This document shows positions 9,013-18,959 of a stretch of DNA of 64,000 bases, in pieces; the first letter of the stretch is position 1, and the number at the start of each line of letters is the position of its first letter. The position numbers and the translations under genes were made by a program. Under the pieces are notes generated by a model that saw only the letters and a list, made by a program, of their open reading frames with translations, did no database searches and was not told where the DNA came from. Source of the DNA: an uncultured Collinsella sp. (GTDB lineage Bacteria > Actinomycetota > Coriobacteriia > Coriobacteriales > Coriobacteriaceae); assembly GCA_902493985.1 (NCBI GenBank), contig CABURR010000001.1:25350-89349 (forward strand). Reading direction: 5' to 3'.

Positions 9013-9795
9013 CTAGCGACCTCCGGCTAGCACCAGATCCTGCAACGCCGAGTAGACCTCAACGCGGCGCGGATCGTCCTGCTTGTCGATGAGCAGTGCC
9101 ATGGCACCGCGGATATCGCCCTTGGGCGCACCCTCGAGCGTGTCCATAAACTCGTTGGCCAGGTCGCGGCCGTAACGGTAGCCGCTCATGGCGCGAGCCT
9201 CGCGCTCGATGGCAACGCGCAGCTTGTACGGCACGCCGGGGTGCAGGATATCGGCCTGCTCGCCGGCGGCCTCCACCGTGGTCTCGGCATGGAGCTTTTG
9301 GTCCAGCAGACCGAGCGCCATGGCAAAGCCGTAGACGGTCTGCGCGGGGCTGGGCGGACAGCCGGGGATGTAGACATCGACCGGCAGAATCTTATCCGTG
9401 CCGCCCCAGACGCAGTAGTTGTCGTAGAAGATGCCGCCGGTGCAGCCGCACGCGCCATAGGACACCACGATCTTGGGATCGGGTGCGGCCTCAAACGCGC
9501 GCAGGGCCGGCATGCGCATGGCACGCGTCACGGCGCCGGTGTACAGCAGCACATCGGCGTGACGGGGCGAGGGCACGACCTTGATGCCAAAGCGCTCGAC
9601 GTCAAAGACGGGCGTGATGGAACCGAAGATCTCGATCTCGCAGCCGTTGCAGCCGCCGCAGTCGACACGGTAGACGTACACCGAGCGCTTGATCTTCTTA
9701 AGAAGGGTCGCCTTGGCCTTCTCGATGCTCTCGTCGAGCTCGATCTTGGTCGGGCGGTACTGAAGCCGCTCGGGCAAAAGCGTGGGTTCGGCCAT
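9013..9795 (-). CDS. hyfI: Hydrogenase small subunit (NuoB/HycG-like)
   Basis: The 260-residue protein has the NuoB/HycG-type cluster ligands: CGGCNGCE near residue 46-53, YGACGCTGG mid-protein and PGCPPSP. These hold the proximal [4Fe-4S] cluster next to the NiFe site of HyfG. There is no signal peptide, so the hydrogenase arm faces the cytoplasm as in group 4 enzymes. The extra ~80 C-terminal residues after the last Cys are typical of HycG/HyfI. The next gene follows without a gap. Confidence 0.95.
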   Translation of the reverse strand: MAEPTLLPERLQYRPTKIELDESIEKAKATLLKKIKRSVYVYRVDCGGCNGCEIEIFGSITPVFDVERFGIKVVPSPRHADVLLYTGAVTRAMRMPALRAFEAAPDPKIVVSYGACGCTGGIFYDNYCVWGGTDKILPVDVYIPGCPPSPAQTVYGFAMALGLLDQKLHAETTVEAAGEQADILHPGVPYKLRVAIEREARAMSGYRYGRDLANEFMDTLEGAPKGDIRGAMALLIDKQDDPRRVEVYSALQDLVLAGGR

Positions 9796-9797
9796 GG

Positions 9798-10514
9798 TTA
9801 CTCCTCCTTCGTTTCAAAATCCATGATGATGCCCTCGACCGGCGCCGGACCGGCGGGAATCTCGGGCGCATCGGGGTTGAGCTCACGGTCGATATACTCC
9901 GGGTTCACGCCGTGGCCGCCCAGATACTCCATGCCGGGGCCCTGGGGCTCGCCGGACGCAAGCGTCTCGTTGGCAGCCATGCCGTGCGCGTTGCCGGTCT
10001 TTACGGCCGATGCGGCGCGCAGGGCGTCGAGCTCGCGCTTGCACTCCTGGCACATACCGACGGTACGGGCAGCCTGCTCGGCCTCCATGCCGCCGGCCTT
10101 TTGCAGCAGGCGCTTGGCGTAGTCGATCTCCTTGTGCGGGGCAAACGGCTTACCGCAACGCGAACAATGCTCGAGCGTGTAGACGCTTTTGCTGGTGAGG
10201 TCGTCCTTGCTCATGACGGCCAGCTCAAACTCCTCGGTGAGCTTGATGGCCTCCATGGGGCAGGCTTCCTCGCAGCGGCCGCAAAAGATGCAGCGACCGT
10301 AGTCGATCGACCAGGTGATGGTATCGGCCGCAAGGTCGGTGTCCATGCGAATGGCATCGGCCGGGCACGCCACGCCGCAGGCACCGCAGGCGATGCAGAG
10401 CTCGGCGTTGTGCTCGGGCTTGCCGCGCATGTCCTTGTTGGTGGGGAACGGCGCAAACGGGTACTTGACCGTCGCGTCGCCGGCCTTGGCGTTGACCTTC
10501 CAAAGCTTCAGCAT
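9798..10514 (-). CDS. hyfH: Hydrogenase iron-sulfur subunit (HycF/HyfH, NuoI-like)
   Basis: The 238-residue protein carries two ferredoxin motifs, CIACGACGVACPADAI and CIFCGRCEEACPMEAI, as in NuoI/HycF. Later it has CSRCGKPF and CQECKREL pairs, which could form a further metal site. It relays electrons between the HyfA/B side and HyfI. ATG 10514 is preferred, with GAGGAGG 9 bases upstream inside the end of hyfG; a longer frame overlaps hyfG heavily and is unlikely. Confidence 0.93.
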   Translation of the reverse strand: MLKLWKVNAKAGDATVKYPFAPFPTNKDMRGKPEHNAELCIACGACGVACPADAIRMDTDLAADTITWSIDYGRCIFCGRCEEACPMEAIKLTEEFELAVMSKDDLTSKSVYTLEHCSRCGKPFAPHKEIDYAKRLLQKAGGMEAEQAARTVGMCQECKRELDALRAASAVKTGNAHGMAANETLASGEPQGPGMEYLGGHGVNPEYIDRELNPDAPEIPAGPAPVEGIIMDFETKEE

Positions 10515-10515
10515 A

Positions 10516-12288
10516 TTAGAGCGCCTCCTCATCGAGCGGAGCGGCCATGGTGCCCTCGCCCGCAAGCGGAGACTTGTCGCGCCAGACGTTCTCGAACTGC
10601 TCCTTGTCGAGCACGTGGTCGCGCTTGGCGGCGACATCGGTCACCGTCACGCGGTCGGTGCAGGAGTAGCACGGATCGAGCGAGCCGACGATCAGCGCAG
10701 CGTCGCCCACGGTGTTGCCGCGGAACATGTAGCGCAGAACCGGCCAGTTGCTGTACGTGGCGGCCTTGGCGCGCCAGCGATAGCACTTCTGGTTATTGCC
10801 GAGCATGGCCCAGTGCACGTCCTCGCCGCGCGGCGCCTCGGTGGCGCCGATAGCGTACTTGTGCGGGGTGTACTCCCAATCCGTGGTGAGGATGGGGCCC
10901 GACGGGCAGTTCTCGAGCATGGTCTCGATCATGTCGATCGAATCGTAGACCTCCTGGATACGCACGGCGGTACGGCCGAAGGCATCGCAGGTGTCGGCCG
11001 TGGCGGCGTGCATCTTTTGAACGTCCGGATCGGCGTAGCCGTCGAAGGGATGGTCAAAGCGCACGTCGCGGGCATAGCCAGAGCCACGCATGAGCGGGCC
11101 GACCGGCGAGAAGTCGCGAGCGATCTTGCGGTCCAGAATGCCGATGCCACTCGTACGCTCAATAAAGTTGGGCGTGGAGAGCAAGACGTCGACGAGCTCC
11201 TGAACCTCGGAGCGCAGCTGGTGGATGGTCGTGAGCGTGGAGAGCTTCTGCTCGGCCAAAATGTCGCGACGCACGCCGCCGATCACGTTGAGACCGTAGG
11301 TCTTGCGGTGACCGGAGAGCTTCTCGGCCAGGTCCATAGACTTCTCGCGGACGCGGAAGAACTGCTGGAAGCCGGAGTCGAAGCCGGTGTAGTGCGATGC
11401 GAGGCCAATATTGAGCAGGTGAGAGTGCAGACGCTCGACCTCGAGCATGATGGCGCGGATGTACTGGGCGCGCGGCGGGACATGAATGCCCTGGGCGCGC
11501 TCGACGGCCTCGGCGTAGGCCACCGAGTGGGCGCAGCCGCAGATGCCGCAGATGCGGTCGGCGAGGAACGTCACGGCGTCATAGTTCAGGCGCGTCTCGG
11601 CGACCTTCTCCATGCCGCGGTGCACGTAGAACAGACGGTAGTCGGCGTCGACGATCGTCTCGCCCTCAACGAACAGGCGGAAGTGGCCGGGCTCGTCGGA
11701 GGTAATGTGCAACGGGCCCATGGGGACAAGCGTCGTCTCCTTGCCCTTGGTGTCGGCCAAGAACTCGTAGTTTTCCATGTCGCTCGCGGGGGCGGGGCGG
11801 AAACGGTAATCCATCGAATCCTTGCGCAACGGGTACAGCCCGCTGGGCCAATCGTCGGGAAGCACCAGGCGACGGCGGTCGGGCAGACCCTCGGGAATCA
11901 GGCCAAACATATCGCGCAGCTCGCGCTCGCCCCACACGCAGGCGGGGACGAACGGCGTCACGGACGGGAACGTCATCTTGGCGGGGTCGACCTCGGCACG
12001 CACGGTAACCCAGCCGGGGTCCTCCCCCTCCATGGAGATGACGTAGTACACGGCGTAACGGCCGCACAGGCTGCGCTCGTCGTTGCCGACAATCACAGGA
12101 ATCCAGCCGTAGCGCTCGTAATACAGGTAGTGGACGGCCTCGGGCAGACGGTCCAGCTTGACGGTGATCGTCAGCTGGTCCTCGCACTGCCATTCGACCT
12201 TCTCGATAGCGCCCGGCACTGCAGCACGCAGGGCCTCGACGTGGCTTTCGCAGCGACGAGCGTAGTCCTTCTTTTCAGGTTCTGCCAT
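10516..12288 (-). CDS. hyfG: NiFe hydrogenase large subunit (HycE/HyfG)
   Basis: The 590-residue protein fuses an N-terminal NuoC-like 30-kDa domain (about residues 1-170) to a NuoD-like NiFe catalytic domain. The NiFe ligands are present as CGIC at 247-250 and DPCYSC with Cys540 and Cys543. After TDR a 44-residue tail follows, which HycI is expected to cut off, by analogy with the Arg-537 site in E. coli HycE. It makes H2 from protons using formate electrons. The domain order and length match HycE (569) and HyfG (571). Confidence 0.97.
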   Translation of the reverse strand: MAEPEKKDYARRCESHVEALRAAVPGAIEKVEWQCEDQLTITVKLDRLPEAVHYLYYERYGWIPVIVGNDERSLCGRYAVYYVISMEGEDPGWVTVRAEVDPAKMTFPSVTPFVPACVWGERELRDMFGLIPEGLPDRRRLVLPDDWPSGLYPLRKDSMDYRFRPAPASDMENYEFLADTKGKETTLVPMGPLHITSDEPGHFRLFVEGETIVDADYRLFYVHRGMEKVAETRLNYDAVTFLADRICGICGCAHSVAYAEAVERAQGIHVPPRAQYIRAIMLEVERLHSHLLNIGLASHYTGFDSGFQQFFRVREKSMDLAEKLSGHRKTYGLNVIGGVRRDILAEQKLSTLTTIHQLRSEVQELVDVLLSTPNFIERTSGIGILDRKIARDFSPVGPLMRGSGYARDVRFDHPFDGYADPDVQKMHAATADTCDAFGRTAVRIQEVYDSIDMIETMLENCPSGPILTTDWEYTPHKYAIGATEAPRGEDVHWAMLGNNQKCYRWRAKAATYSNWPVLRYMFRGNTVGDAALIVGSLDPCYSCTDRVTVTDVAAKRDHVLDKEQFENVWRDKSPLAGEGTMAAPLDEEAL

Positions 12289-12292
12289 GGTG

Positions 12293-13858
12293 CTAATTCA
12301 CCTCACTTGTCTTGGTCTGGGAACTGAACACCATGCGGTAGAGAGGGGCCTCGTGGAGCTCTTCGACGCTCTGGTTCAAAACGACGGACGTTGCATCCTC
12401 GACGCCGCTCGTGATGGCGACCGGGGTGGCGATACCGAACCACATGACCACGATCGCGAGGGCGATCTCGGGGATGATCATGAGGGCGGGCACCTCGTGG
12501 CGCTTCATGCCCTCGGGCGCCTTGCCGAAGATGGACTTGAGCGCGATGCCGGTAAGGGCGAAGTACACGCCGGTGAGGCCGATGGCCACGAGCACGACCA
12601 CCCAGATGGGACCGGACTGAACGCCGGCCACGAAGGTGAGGAACTCGGAGATAAACAGGGCGAACGGCGGGAAGGCGGCGAGCGCGAGCAGGGCGATGAT
12701 GGTGAGCGCTGCCGTGACGGGAGCGATCTCGACGACGCCCTTGATCTTGTTCAGGTCGCGGGTGTGGTAGATGTGCTGGATGTTACCGGCCATGCAGAAG
12801 GCGAGCGCCTTCGTGAAGCCGTGGAAGATGCAGTGCAGCAGGCAGGCGGCGATACCGAGCGGGCCACCGATACCCAGGCACAGCGCGACCACGCCGACGT
12901 TGTCGACGGAGGAGTACGCGAAGCGGCGCTTGATATCGTCCTGCTTGAAGATGCACAGGGCAGCCACCAGGATGGACAGCGTGCCCAGGATGAGCAGGAG
13001 CGTTCGCGGATAGGTGTCGCCCACCGTGATGATGGACAGGGAGTAGAAGCGGATGATCACCAGCATGGCGCACTTGAGCAGCACGCCCGAGAGCAGCGCG
13101 GAGACCGGGCTCGGAGCCTGGGAGTGCGCGTCGGGCAGCCAGGTGTGCATGGGAAACAGGCCCGCCTTGGTGCCGAAGCCGATGACGATGAACGCGAACG
13201 CGAGGCGCACGAGCATCGGGTCGAACTGGTCGGCGTAGGGCATGATGGAGGTGAGGAAGGCGGCCTCATGCGCGTTGGGCATGATATCGGCGGCGTTCGC
13301 GTAGATGAGCAGCGTGCCGAACAGGCCGAAGGCCACACCGGCGGTGCAGACCATCGCGTACTTCCAAGACGCCTCGAGCGCCTGCTTGTTCTTGTAGATG
13401 CCCACGAGGAACACGGTCGACAGCGTAGTGGCCTCGACCGCCGCCCAGGTGAGGATGATGTTGTTGGACAGGCAGGCGAGCAGCATCGTGAAGACGAACA
13501 GGCTGAACAGCGCGTAGTACTGCTTGGTGCGCTCGGCCGGCATGGTCTTCTCCTCGATATCGATCTTGATATAGGAGATGGAGTACACGCCGGTGATGAA
13601 CCCGATGATGCCTACCAGAAGGACGAAGATCGACGAGAGCGAATCGAGATGGAGCCACAGGCCCAAAGCGTCGATATTCTGCCCGCTCGAGAGCATGGTT
13701 CCCGCGGTGACGACCGAAAGGACAAGGGTCGCCGCGACGGAGATGGTGTTGAGCCCCGCGAAGACGTTGTAGGACGTCGTCTTGGGGAGCGCAGCCATAA
13801 TCAGGGAGAACACGAGAGGACAAGCGAGCAGGGCGACCGTCAGCATTGAAACATCCAT
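12293..13858 (-). CDS. hyfF: Hydrogenase-4 membrane subunit F (Mrp/NuoL-N-like)
   Basis: The 521-residue protein of about 14 membrane helices belongs to the antiporter-like family. Key residues are visible in ILTWAAVEATTLSTVF (helix 5 glutamate), TKAGLFPMHTWLPDAHSQAPSPVSALLSG (proton path lysine and histidine) and FKQDDIKRRFAYSSVDNVG. E. coli HyfF is 526 residues. It is one of three antiporter-like subunits (B, D, F) that set the longer Hyf complex apart from Hyc, and which may pump ions during H2 release. Confidence 0.94.
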   Translation of the reverse strand: MDVSMLTVALLACPLVFSLIMAALPKTTSYNVFAGLNTISVAATLVLSVVTAGTMLSSGQNIDALGLWLHLDSLSSIFVLLVGIIGFITGVYSISYIKIDIEEKTMPAERTKQYYALFSLFVFTMLLACLSNNIILTWAAVEATTLSTVFLVGIYKNKQALEASWKYAMVCTAGVAFGLFGTLLIYANAADIMPNAHEAAFLTSIMPYADQFDPMLVRLAFAFIVIGFGTKAGLFPMHTWLPDAHSQAPSPVSALLSGVLLKCAMLVIIRFYSLSIITVGDTYPRTLLLILGTLSILVAALCIFKQDDIKRRFAYSSVDNVGVVALCLGIGGPLGIAACLLHCIFHGFTKALAFCMAGNIQHIYHTRDLNKIKGVVEIAPVTAALTIIALLALAAFPPFALFISEFLTFVAGVQSGPIWVVVLVAIGLTGVYFALTGIALKSIFGKAPEGMKRHEVPALMIIPEIALAIVVMWFGIATPVAITSGVEDATSVVLNQSVEELHEAPLYRMVFSSQTKTSEVN

Positions 13859-13861
13859 GGC

Positions 13862-14515
13862 CTACCCCTTCAATTCGGTCAGGTCGTGGGAGTCGAGCGA
13901 CTTGGTGTCGTTCCAAATCCTCACGACGACGGCGGACATGATGATGACGGCGAAGATGGCGTCGGTGGCGATGCCGATCTCGATGATCTCGGGGGCCGTG
14001 GGCGCGAGCAGGGCGAGCGTCACGTGGCTACCGTTCTCCATAAGGCAGTACCCGAAGATTTGCTTGAGGATGTTGCGCTGGGAGATGATGCACGTGAGGC
14101 CGACGAAGAAGTGCGCGAAGCTGATGGCGAGGGCCGGAGTAGCCACCTCAGCGGTGGGCAGGCTCAGGCGCGTGACCACCGCGAAGCAGACGGCCACCTC
14201 CAGACCGGTGAGGATGATGGTCCAGGCCGGCTTGATGGAGGAGGTCAGCGTGCTATCGGCAGGCGAACCCATCTTCTTGTAGGCACGGTTGAGAATGAAC
14301 GGAACGAGGATCACCTTGGTGACGAAGGCCGACGCGGCCCACATGAGAAGCTCGGTGGCACCGGTGGTGAGGCCCAGGGTGAGCAGCACGCCCACCAGGA
14401 CAACCGACTGGATCGCGTACCACTTGATGGCGGACGGGATGGTCTTCGAGACGACCACCATGGTGGAGGTCACGATCAGAAGACCGCCCAGGATATTGAC
14501 TAACGAATAACCCAT
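13862..14515 (-). CDS. hyfE: Hydrogenase-4 membrane subunit E
   Basis: The 217-residue protein with about six hydrophobic helices begins MGYSLVNILGGLLIVTSTMVV and has the size of E. coli HyfE (216). The second half holds a NuoK-like region (FAHFFVGLTCIISQRNILKQIFGY). HyfE is specific to the larger hydrogenase-4-type complex and absent from Hyc. Four bases separate it from hyfF. Confidence 0.92.
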   Translation of the reverse strand: MGYSLVNILGGLLIVTSTMVVVSKTIPSAIKWYAIQSVVLVGVLLTLGLTTGATELLMWAASAFVTKVILVPFILNRAYKKMGSPADSTLTSSIKPAWTIILTGLEVAVCFAVVTRLSLPTAEVATPALAISFAHFFVGLTCIISQRNILKQIFGYCLMENGSHVTLALLAPTAPEIIEIGIATDAIFAVIIMSAVVVRIWNDTKSLDSHDLTELKG

Positions 14516-14525
14516 GTCCTACCTC

Positions 14526-15983
14526 CTAACCCATCCAACTAGAGGACAGAGGACCGGCGACGACGACCATGATCATGAGGACGACGAACACGAACGCCAT
14601 GGCGCGCGGAAGGGGCTGGCCGGCGGCCACGGTCTCGCTCGGCTCACCGGGCAGGACCTTACCCATCCAACGCAGGAACCATGCGAAGGTGGCGACGGTC
14701 TCGACGACCATGACGCACACGAGGACAAAGATGACCGTGTTGGTAGCACCAACCGCGAAGCCACCGGAAATGATCTGGAACTTGGAAAAGAACGTGCTCA
14801 TGGGGGGCACGCCGGCGATAGCGGTCGCGGCGACCGCAAAGCCCACGCCCGTGACCGGGTACTTCTTCATGAGGCCCTGGATCTTGGGCAGCATACGGGT
14901 TCCCAGCGTGAAGCTGAGAGAGCCAGCGATGAGGAAGAACAGGGTCTTGGTGAACGCGTGGTTGAAGATGTGCTCGACGGCGCCGTTAAACGCCATCTGG
15001 CTTCCGAACACGGAGAGGCCCAGGCCAAAGAACACGTAGGCGAGCTGCGCGATCGTCGAGAAGGCGAGCAGGCGCTTCATATCCTTCTGGGGCAGGTACA
15101 TGAGGAAGCCGAAGAGCATGGTCACGACGGCGTCGATGATGGCGACCCAACCGACGATCTCGGGGATATCGCCGGCGCTCGCAAGAGCGCGGGCGAACAC
15201 GCACACGCCGACCTTAACCATGGACGCGCCATGAAGGTAGGCGGAAACGGGCGTGGGGGCCTCCATTGCGGAGGGCAGCCACATGTAGAGCGGGAACTGG
15301 GCGGACTTGGCCCAAGCAGCGAACAGGATGAGCAGCAGCACGACGGTCTTCATACCGGAATCGAGCTGGGAGATCGCGCTCAGCGCGAACGTGCCGGTTC
15401 CGGCGAACAGGAAGGCCGCGCCGATGTAGAGTCCCAGAGCGCCGATATGGGTGATGATGAGCGCCTTCATACCGGCCTTCTTGGCCGTGGGCGTCATGTA
15501 GTAGCTGATGAGGCCCCAGGAGCACACACCGGTGATCTCGAAGAAAACGAGCTGGCCGACGATGGTGGAGCTGTAGGCGAGACCGGCCATGGCGCCGATG
15601 AACGTGGAGAAGTACACGTAGAAGCGACGACGGGGCGCGTCGGGATGCTCCTTATTCTTATCGCTCATGTACGGGAACGAATAGATGACGACGAGCAGGC
15701 CGATAGCGACGAACGCGGGTGCGAGCAGCGTGCTCATCCGGTCGAATATGAAGCCCATGACCAAGGTCTGGCCCATACTCGCCCAGGTTACATCGACCGC
15801 GTTCATGCCGTTTCCGGCAAACGTCGCGGCCAAGCCAACGGAAGCGACCGTGGCGATGCCGCCGGCAAAGGCGCAGATCCATTTAGCGTAGGGACGCGGC
15901 AGCATGACGATGAGCAGGGAGCCCAGCATGGGGACGGCGATCGCCACCATGGCAAAGAGGGACAAGCTCGATTCGATTGACAT
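14526..15983 (-). CDS. hyfD: Hydrogenase-4 membrane subunit D (NuoL-N-like)
   Basis: The 485-residue antiporter-like subunit is close to E. coli HyfD (479). Family residues appear in FFEITGVCSWGLISYY, WAKSAQFPLYMWLPSAMEAPTPVSAYLHGA (lysine of the proton channel) and LPQKDMKRLLAFSTIAQLAYV. About 14 helices are expected. Together with hyfB and hyfF it gives three putative proton/sodium channels. Confidence 0.93.
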   Translation of the reverse strand: MSIESSLSLFAMVAIAVPMLGSLLIVMLPRPYAKWICAFAGGIATVASVGLAATFAGNGMNAVDVTWASMGQTLVMGFIFDRMSTLLAPAFVAIGLLVVIYSFPYMSDKNKEHPDAPRRRFYVYFSTFIGAMAGLAYSSTIVGQLVFFEITGVCSWGLISYYMTPTAKKAGMKALIITHIGALGLYIGAAFLFAGTGTFALSAISQLDSGMKTVVLLLILFAAWAKSAQFPLYMWLPSAMEAPTPVSAYLHGASMVKVGVCVFARALASAGDIPEIVGWVAIIDAVVTMLFGFLMYLPQKDMKRLLAFSTIAQLAYVFFGLGLSVFGSQMAFNGAVEHIFNHAFTKTLFFLIAGSLSFTLGTRMLPKIQGLMKKYPVTGVGFAVAATAIAGVPPMSTFFSKFQIISGGFAVGATNTVIFVLVCVMVVETVATFAWFLRWMGKVLPGEPSETVAAGQPLPRAMAFVFVVLMIMVVVAGPLSSSWMG

Positions 15984-15999
15984 AGTTTCTCCCTTCTCC

Positions 16000-16923
16000 C
16001 TACACGCCTACGACGACGAAGACGAACGCGAGGACCGCGATGCCGACGACGGCCCAGGTCTGGTTACCGAGCACCTTGAAGCGCGAACGGGAAACGGAGT
16101 TCTCGAGCACGCCGCAGACGACGAAATCGACCAGGCACTTGACGAGGAAGACGACGGCGCCCACGAGAGCGGTGACGCCGATGGTCGCGGGCTCTCCCCA
16201 GGGGATGAAGATGGAGGTGAACCAAGCGACGACCACGACCTGCTTCATGCCCATGGCGAGCTTCATCATGGCCAGGGACGGGCCGGAGAGCTCGGCGAGC
16301 GGGCCCTCCTGGAGCTCCTGCTCGGCTTCGGCCTGATCGAACGGAAGCTTGCCGAGCTCCATGTAACAGGCGGCCGCGAAGGCGACGCCGGCGAGGATAA
16401 CGGCGATGACGCTCGAGACGTTGCCCGTAACGATGTGCTGACCCATGGTCGCAATGTCCGTGGAGCCGCACACGATGGCGACGGTGAACAGCGCGATGAG
16501 CATGGACGGCTCGATGAGCACGCTCATGAGGAGCTCGCGGATACCGCCGAAGCCCGCGTAGGCGTTGGAGGAATCCACGCCGGACAGCGCGAAGAAGAAG
16601 CGGGACAGCGCGAGCGCGTACATGATGGTGATGGCGTCACCAAAGACGGGCATGGGGCTCTGGAGCGTGAACATGGGCAGGCCCATGGCGAGCATAAACG
16701 ACACCGCGAGGAACAGCGGCGGCATGATGCGCAGCACGAAGCTCGAGTCGGAACTCACGGACTCGGGACGCGCCATGAGCTTCGCGAGGTCCCGGTAATC
16801 CTGAAGGATGGACGGACCGCGGCGATTGTGCATCTTCGCGCGAATCACACGGGCGAGGCCGGAGAAGAAGGGCGCGACCAGCATGACCACGAGGCCCTGC
16901 GCCATCGCAAGAACGATGTTCAT
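16000..16923 (-). CDS. hyfC: Hydrogenase membrane subunit C (NuoH-like)
   Basis: The 307-residue protein shows the NuoH/HycD hallmarks AKMHNRRGPSILQDYRDLAKLMARPE near the N-terminus and ELGKLPFDQAEAEQELQEGPLAELSGPSLAMM in the middle, with acidic residues that couple the soluble and membrane arms. About eight helices are expected. It anchors HyfG/HyfI to the membrane. Confidence 0.95.
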   Translation of the reverse strand: MNIVLAMAQGLVVMLVAPFFSGLARVIRAKMHNRRGPSILQDYRDLAKLMARPESVSSDSSFVLRIMPPLFLAVSFMLAMGLPMFTLQSPMPVFGDAITIMYALALSRFFFALSGVDSSNAYAGFGGIRELLMSVLIEPSMLIALFTVAIVCGSTDIATMGQHIVTGNVSSVIAVILAGVAFAAACYMELGKLPFDQAEAEQELQEGPLAELSGPSLAMMKLAMGMKQVVVVAWFTSIFIPWGEPATIGVTALVGAVVFLVKCLVDFVVCGVLENSVSRSRFKVLGNQTWAVVGIAVLAFVFVVVGV

Positions 16924-16940
16924 AATATCCTCTCCCCTCT

Positions 16941-18959
16941 CTAGACCATGACCACGGCGAGCACGAGGAAGACCACGAGCGCCGCGACGATGTAGCAGAT
17001 GTATACGGAGTAGTTGCCGCCCTCGATCTTGGAGGCGAGGCCGGCCAGCTTGTCGGCACCCTCGCTCGGTGCATCAACCAGGAAACGGTCGGGCAGGGGC
17101 TCGACGCCCTGGGCGACACCGGTGAGCTTCTGGAACACGTGCGCGATGGACCAGCAGATCTTGGTGCATACCTCGCGCAGGGTGTAGAGCGGGCCCATGA
17201 AGAGTTCGACGTCGGACGCGAAGCTCGTGGCGACGACGGGCATGTGCTCGTTGGGCTCGTAGCCGCACGCCCAAGGGTCGGTCTTCTTAGCGGGGGCCTT
17301 GGCGCCGAGGCAGGACCTCAACGCGAACGCGAGGCCGGTGAGGACCACGAGCGCGATGGCGATCGCGGGGGTGGAGGTGGCGGCACCGGAAATCTCGTTC
17401 ACGAGAGACACGCCCGAGGTGGCTGTGACGGCGGAGCCGGCAAGCACGCTCTGGGCGACGTCGCCCAGAACCGGGGCGATGACCGGGGAGCCGATTCCCA
17501 GTACCACGCAGATGGCCGCGAGGAGCATCTGCGAGAACAACATCGGAGCCGGGGACTCCTTGGCGTTCGCGGCCTCCTGGGAACGAGGGCTGCTCGCGAA
17601 CGAGACGCCGTAGGCCTTCACGAAGCACGTGACGGCCAGGGCACCGGTGATGGCGAGGGCGGCCGCGGAGGCGACGGCGAATACCATGACGACCGGGTCG
17701 GAGAGCGTCGAGATGTTGAACAGGGACTGGTAGGTGAACCACTCGGAAACGAAGCCGTTGAGCGGCGGGATGGCCGAGATGGCAAGGGCACCGATGAGGA
17801 AGCAGACGGCCGTGACCGGCATGCGGCGGAACAGACCGCCCATCTTCTCCATGTTGCGCGTACCCGTGGCATAGAGCAGGGAGCCCGCGCCGAGGAACAG
17901 CTCGCCCTTGAACATGGCGTGGTTGAGCGTGTGGTAGAGGGCGGCCATGAGCGCAATCGTCGCGATGACGTCGTTGCCCAGGGCGTGCGCCGTCATGGAC
18001 GCGCCGACACCGAGCAAGATGATGCCGATGTTCTCGACGGAGTGATAGGCAAGCAGGCGCTTGATGTCGTGCTCGTGGAGGGCGTAGACGACACCCAGGA
18101 CCGACGAGATGGATCCGAAGACCAGGACCATGAGGCCCCACCAGAGCTGGACGCCCGAACCCGCGAGCAGGTCGAGACCGACCTTGAGGATTCCCAGGAT
18201 GCCGATCTTGATCATGCCGCCGGACATGAGGGCGGACACGTTGGACGGCGCCTCGGGGTGCGCCTGGGGCAGCCAGGAGTGCAGCGGAATGATACCGGCC
18301 TTCGCGCCAAATCCGAAGAACGCGAGGACGAAGCACGCGGAGGAGACGGCGGGTCCAAAGTCATGCGTACGGAAATCACTGAAGCTGAAGGAACCGCCCA
18401 CGCCGTTGGTCATGAGCAGGAAGCTCGCCATGATGAGAACGAAGCCCACGTGCGCGATGACGAAGTAGAGCCAACCGCCCCTAATGGAGTTCTTGTTCTC
18501 CTCGATAACGACAAGGAAGTAGCTCGTAAGGGACATGAGCTCAAAGGCGACCAGGAACCAGAACACGTTGTCGGCGGTGATGACGAGCATCATCGAGGCG
18601 ACGAAGGTGTTCATAAAGAAGCCGGCGCGCCCGACCTTGCCCGGGTACTCGTCGAAGTAGGACAGACCGTAGATGAAGCCCGCAAAGGCGAGAATCGAGA
18701 TGAGGACCACGATCAGGCCCGCAAGGCCGTTGAGCAAGAGCTCGAGACGGGCGAACGGGAAGAAGAAGACCGTGTTGAGGGACGAAACGTCGCCAAGCAC
18801 GGCCTCGAGGCCCGCGATGAACGACAGCACGGCCGCGACGGCGCCGATCAGGCAGCCGGCGGTCTTGGCGGCGTTGTCGGCCTTAATCAGCAGAACCGAG
18901 GCGAGCGCACCGATGCACGAGACGGCAAGCGATGCGATAAACAGCGTCATGCTATCCAT
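16941..18959 (-). CDS. hyfB: Hydrogenase-4 membrane subunit B (NuoL-like)
   Basis: The 672-residue protein has the same length as E. coli HyfB. It has the antiporter fold with LVAFELMSLTSYFLVVIEEN, GAKAGIIPLHSWLPQAHPEAPSNVSALMSG and ALHEHDIKRLLAYHSVENIG, plus a C-terminal hydrophilic stretch and last helix (DPWACGYEP onward). The ATG at 18959 overlaps the end of hyfA by 8 bases, so the two are coupled. Confidence 0.95.
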   Translation of the reverse strand: MDSMTLFIASLAVSCIGALASVLLIKADNAAKTAGCLIGAVAAVLSFIAGLEAVLGDVSSLNTVFFFPFARLELLLNGLAGLIVVLISILAFAGFIYGLSYFDEYPGKVGRAGFFMNTFVASMMLVITADNVFWFLVAFELMSLTSYFLVVIEENKNSIRGGWLYFVIAHVGFVLIMASFLLMTNGVGGSFSFSDFRTHDFGPAVSSACFVLAFFGFGAKAGIIPLHSWLPQAHPEAPSNVSALMSGGMIKIGILGILKVGLDLLAGSGVQLWWGLMVLVFGSISSVLGVVYALHEHDIKRLLAYHSVENIGIILLGVGASMTAHALGNDVIATIALMAALYHTLNHAMFKGELFLGAGSLLYATGTRNMEKMGGLFRRMPVTAVCFLIGALAISAIPPLNGFVSEWFTYQSLFNISTLSDPVVMVFAVASAAALAITGALAVTCFVKAYGVSFASSPRSQEAANAKESPAPMLFSQMLLAAICVVLGIGSPVIAPVLGDVAQSVLAGSAVTATSGVSLVNEISGAATSTPAIAIALVVLTGLAFALRSCLGAKAPAKKTDPWACGYEPNEHMPVVATSFASDVELFMGPLYTLREVCTKICWSIAHVFQKLTGVAQGVEPLPDRFLVDAPSEGADKLAGLASKIEGGNYSVYICYIVAALVVFLVLAVVMV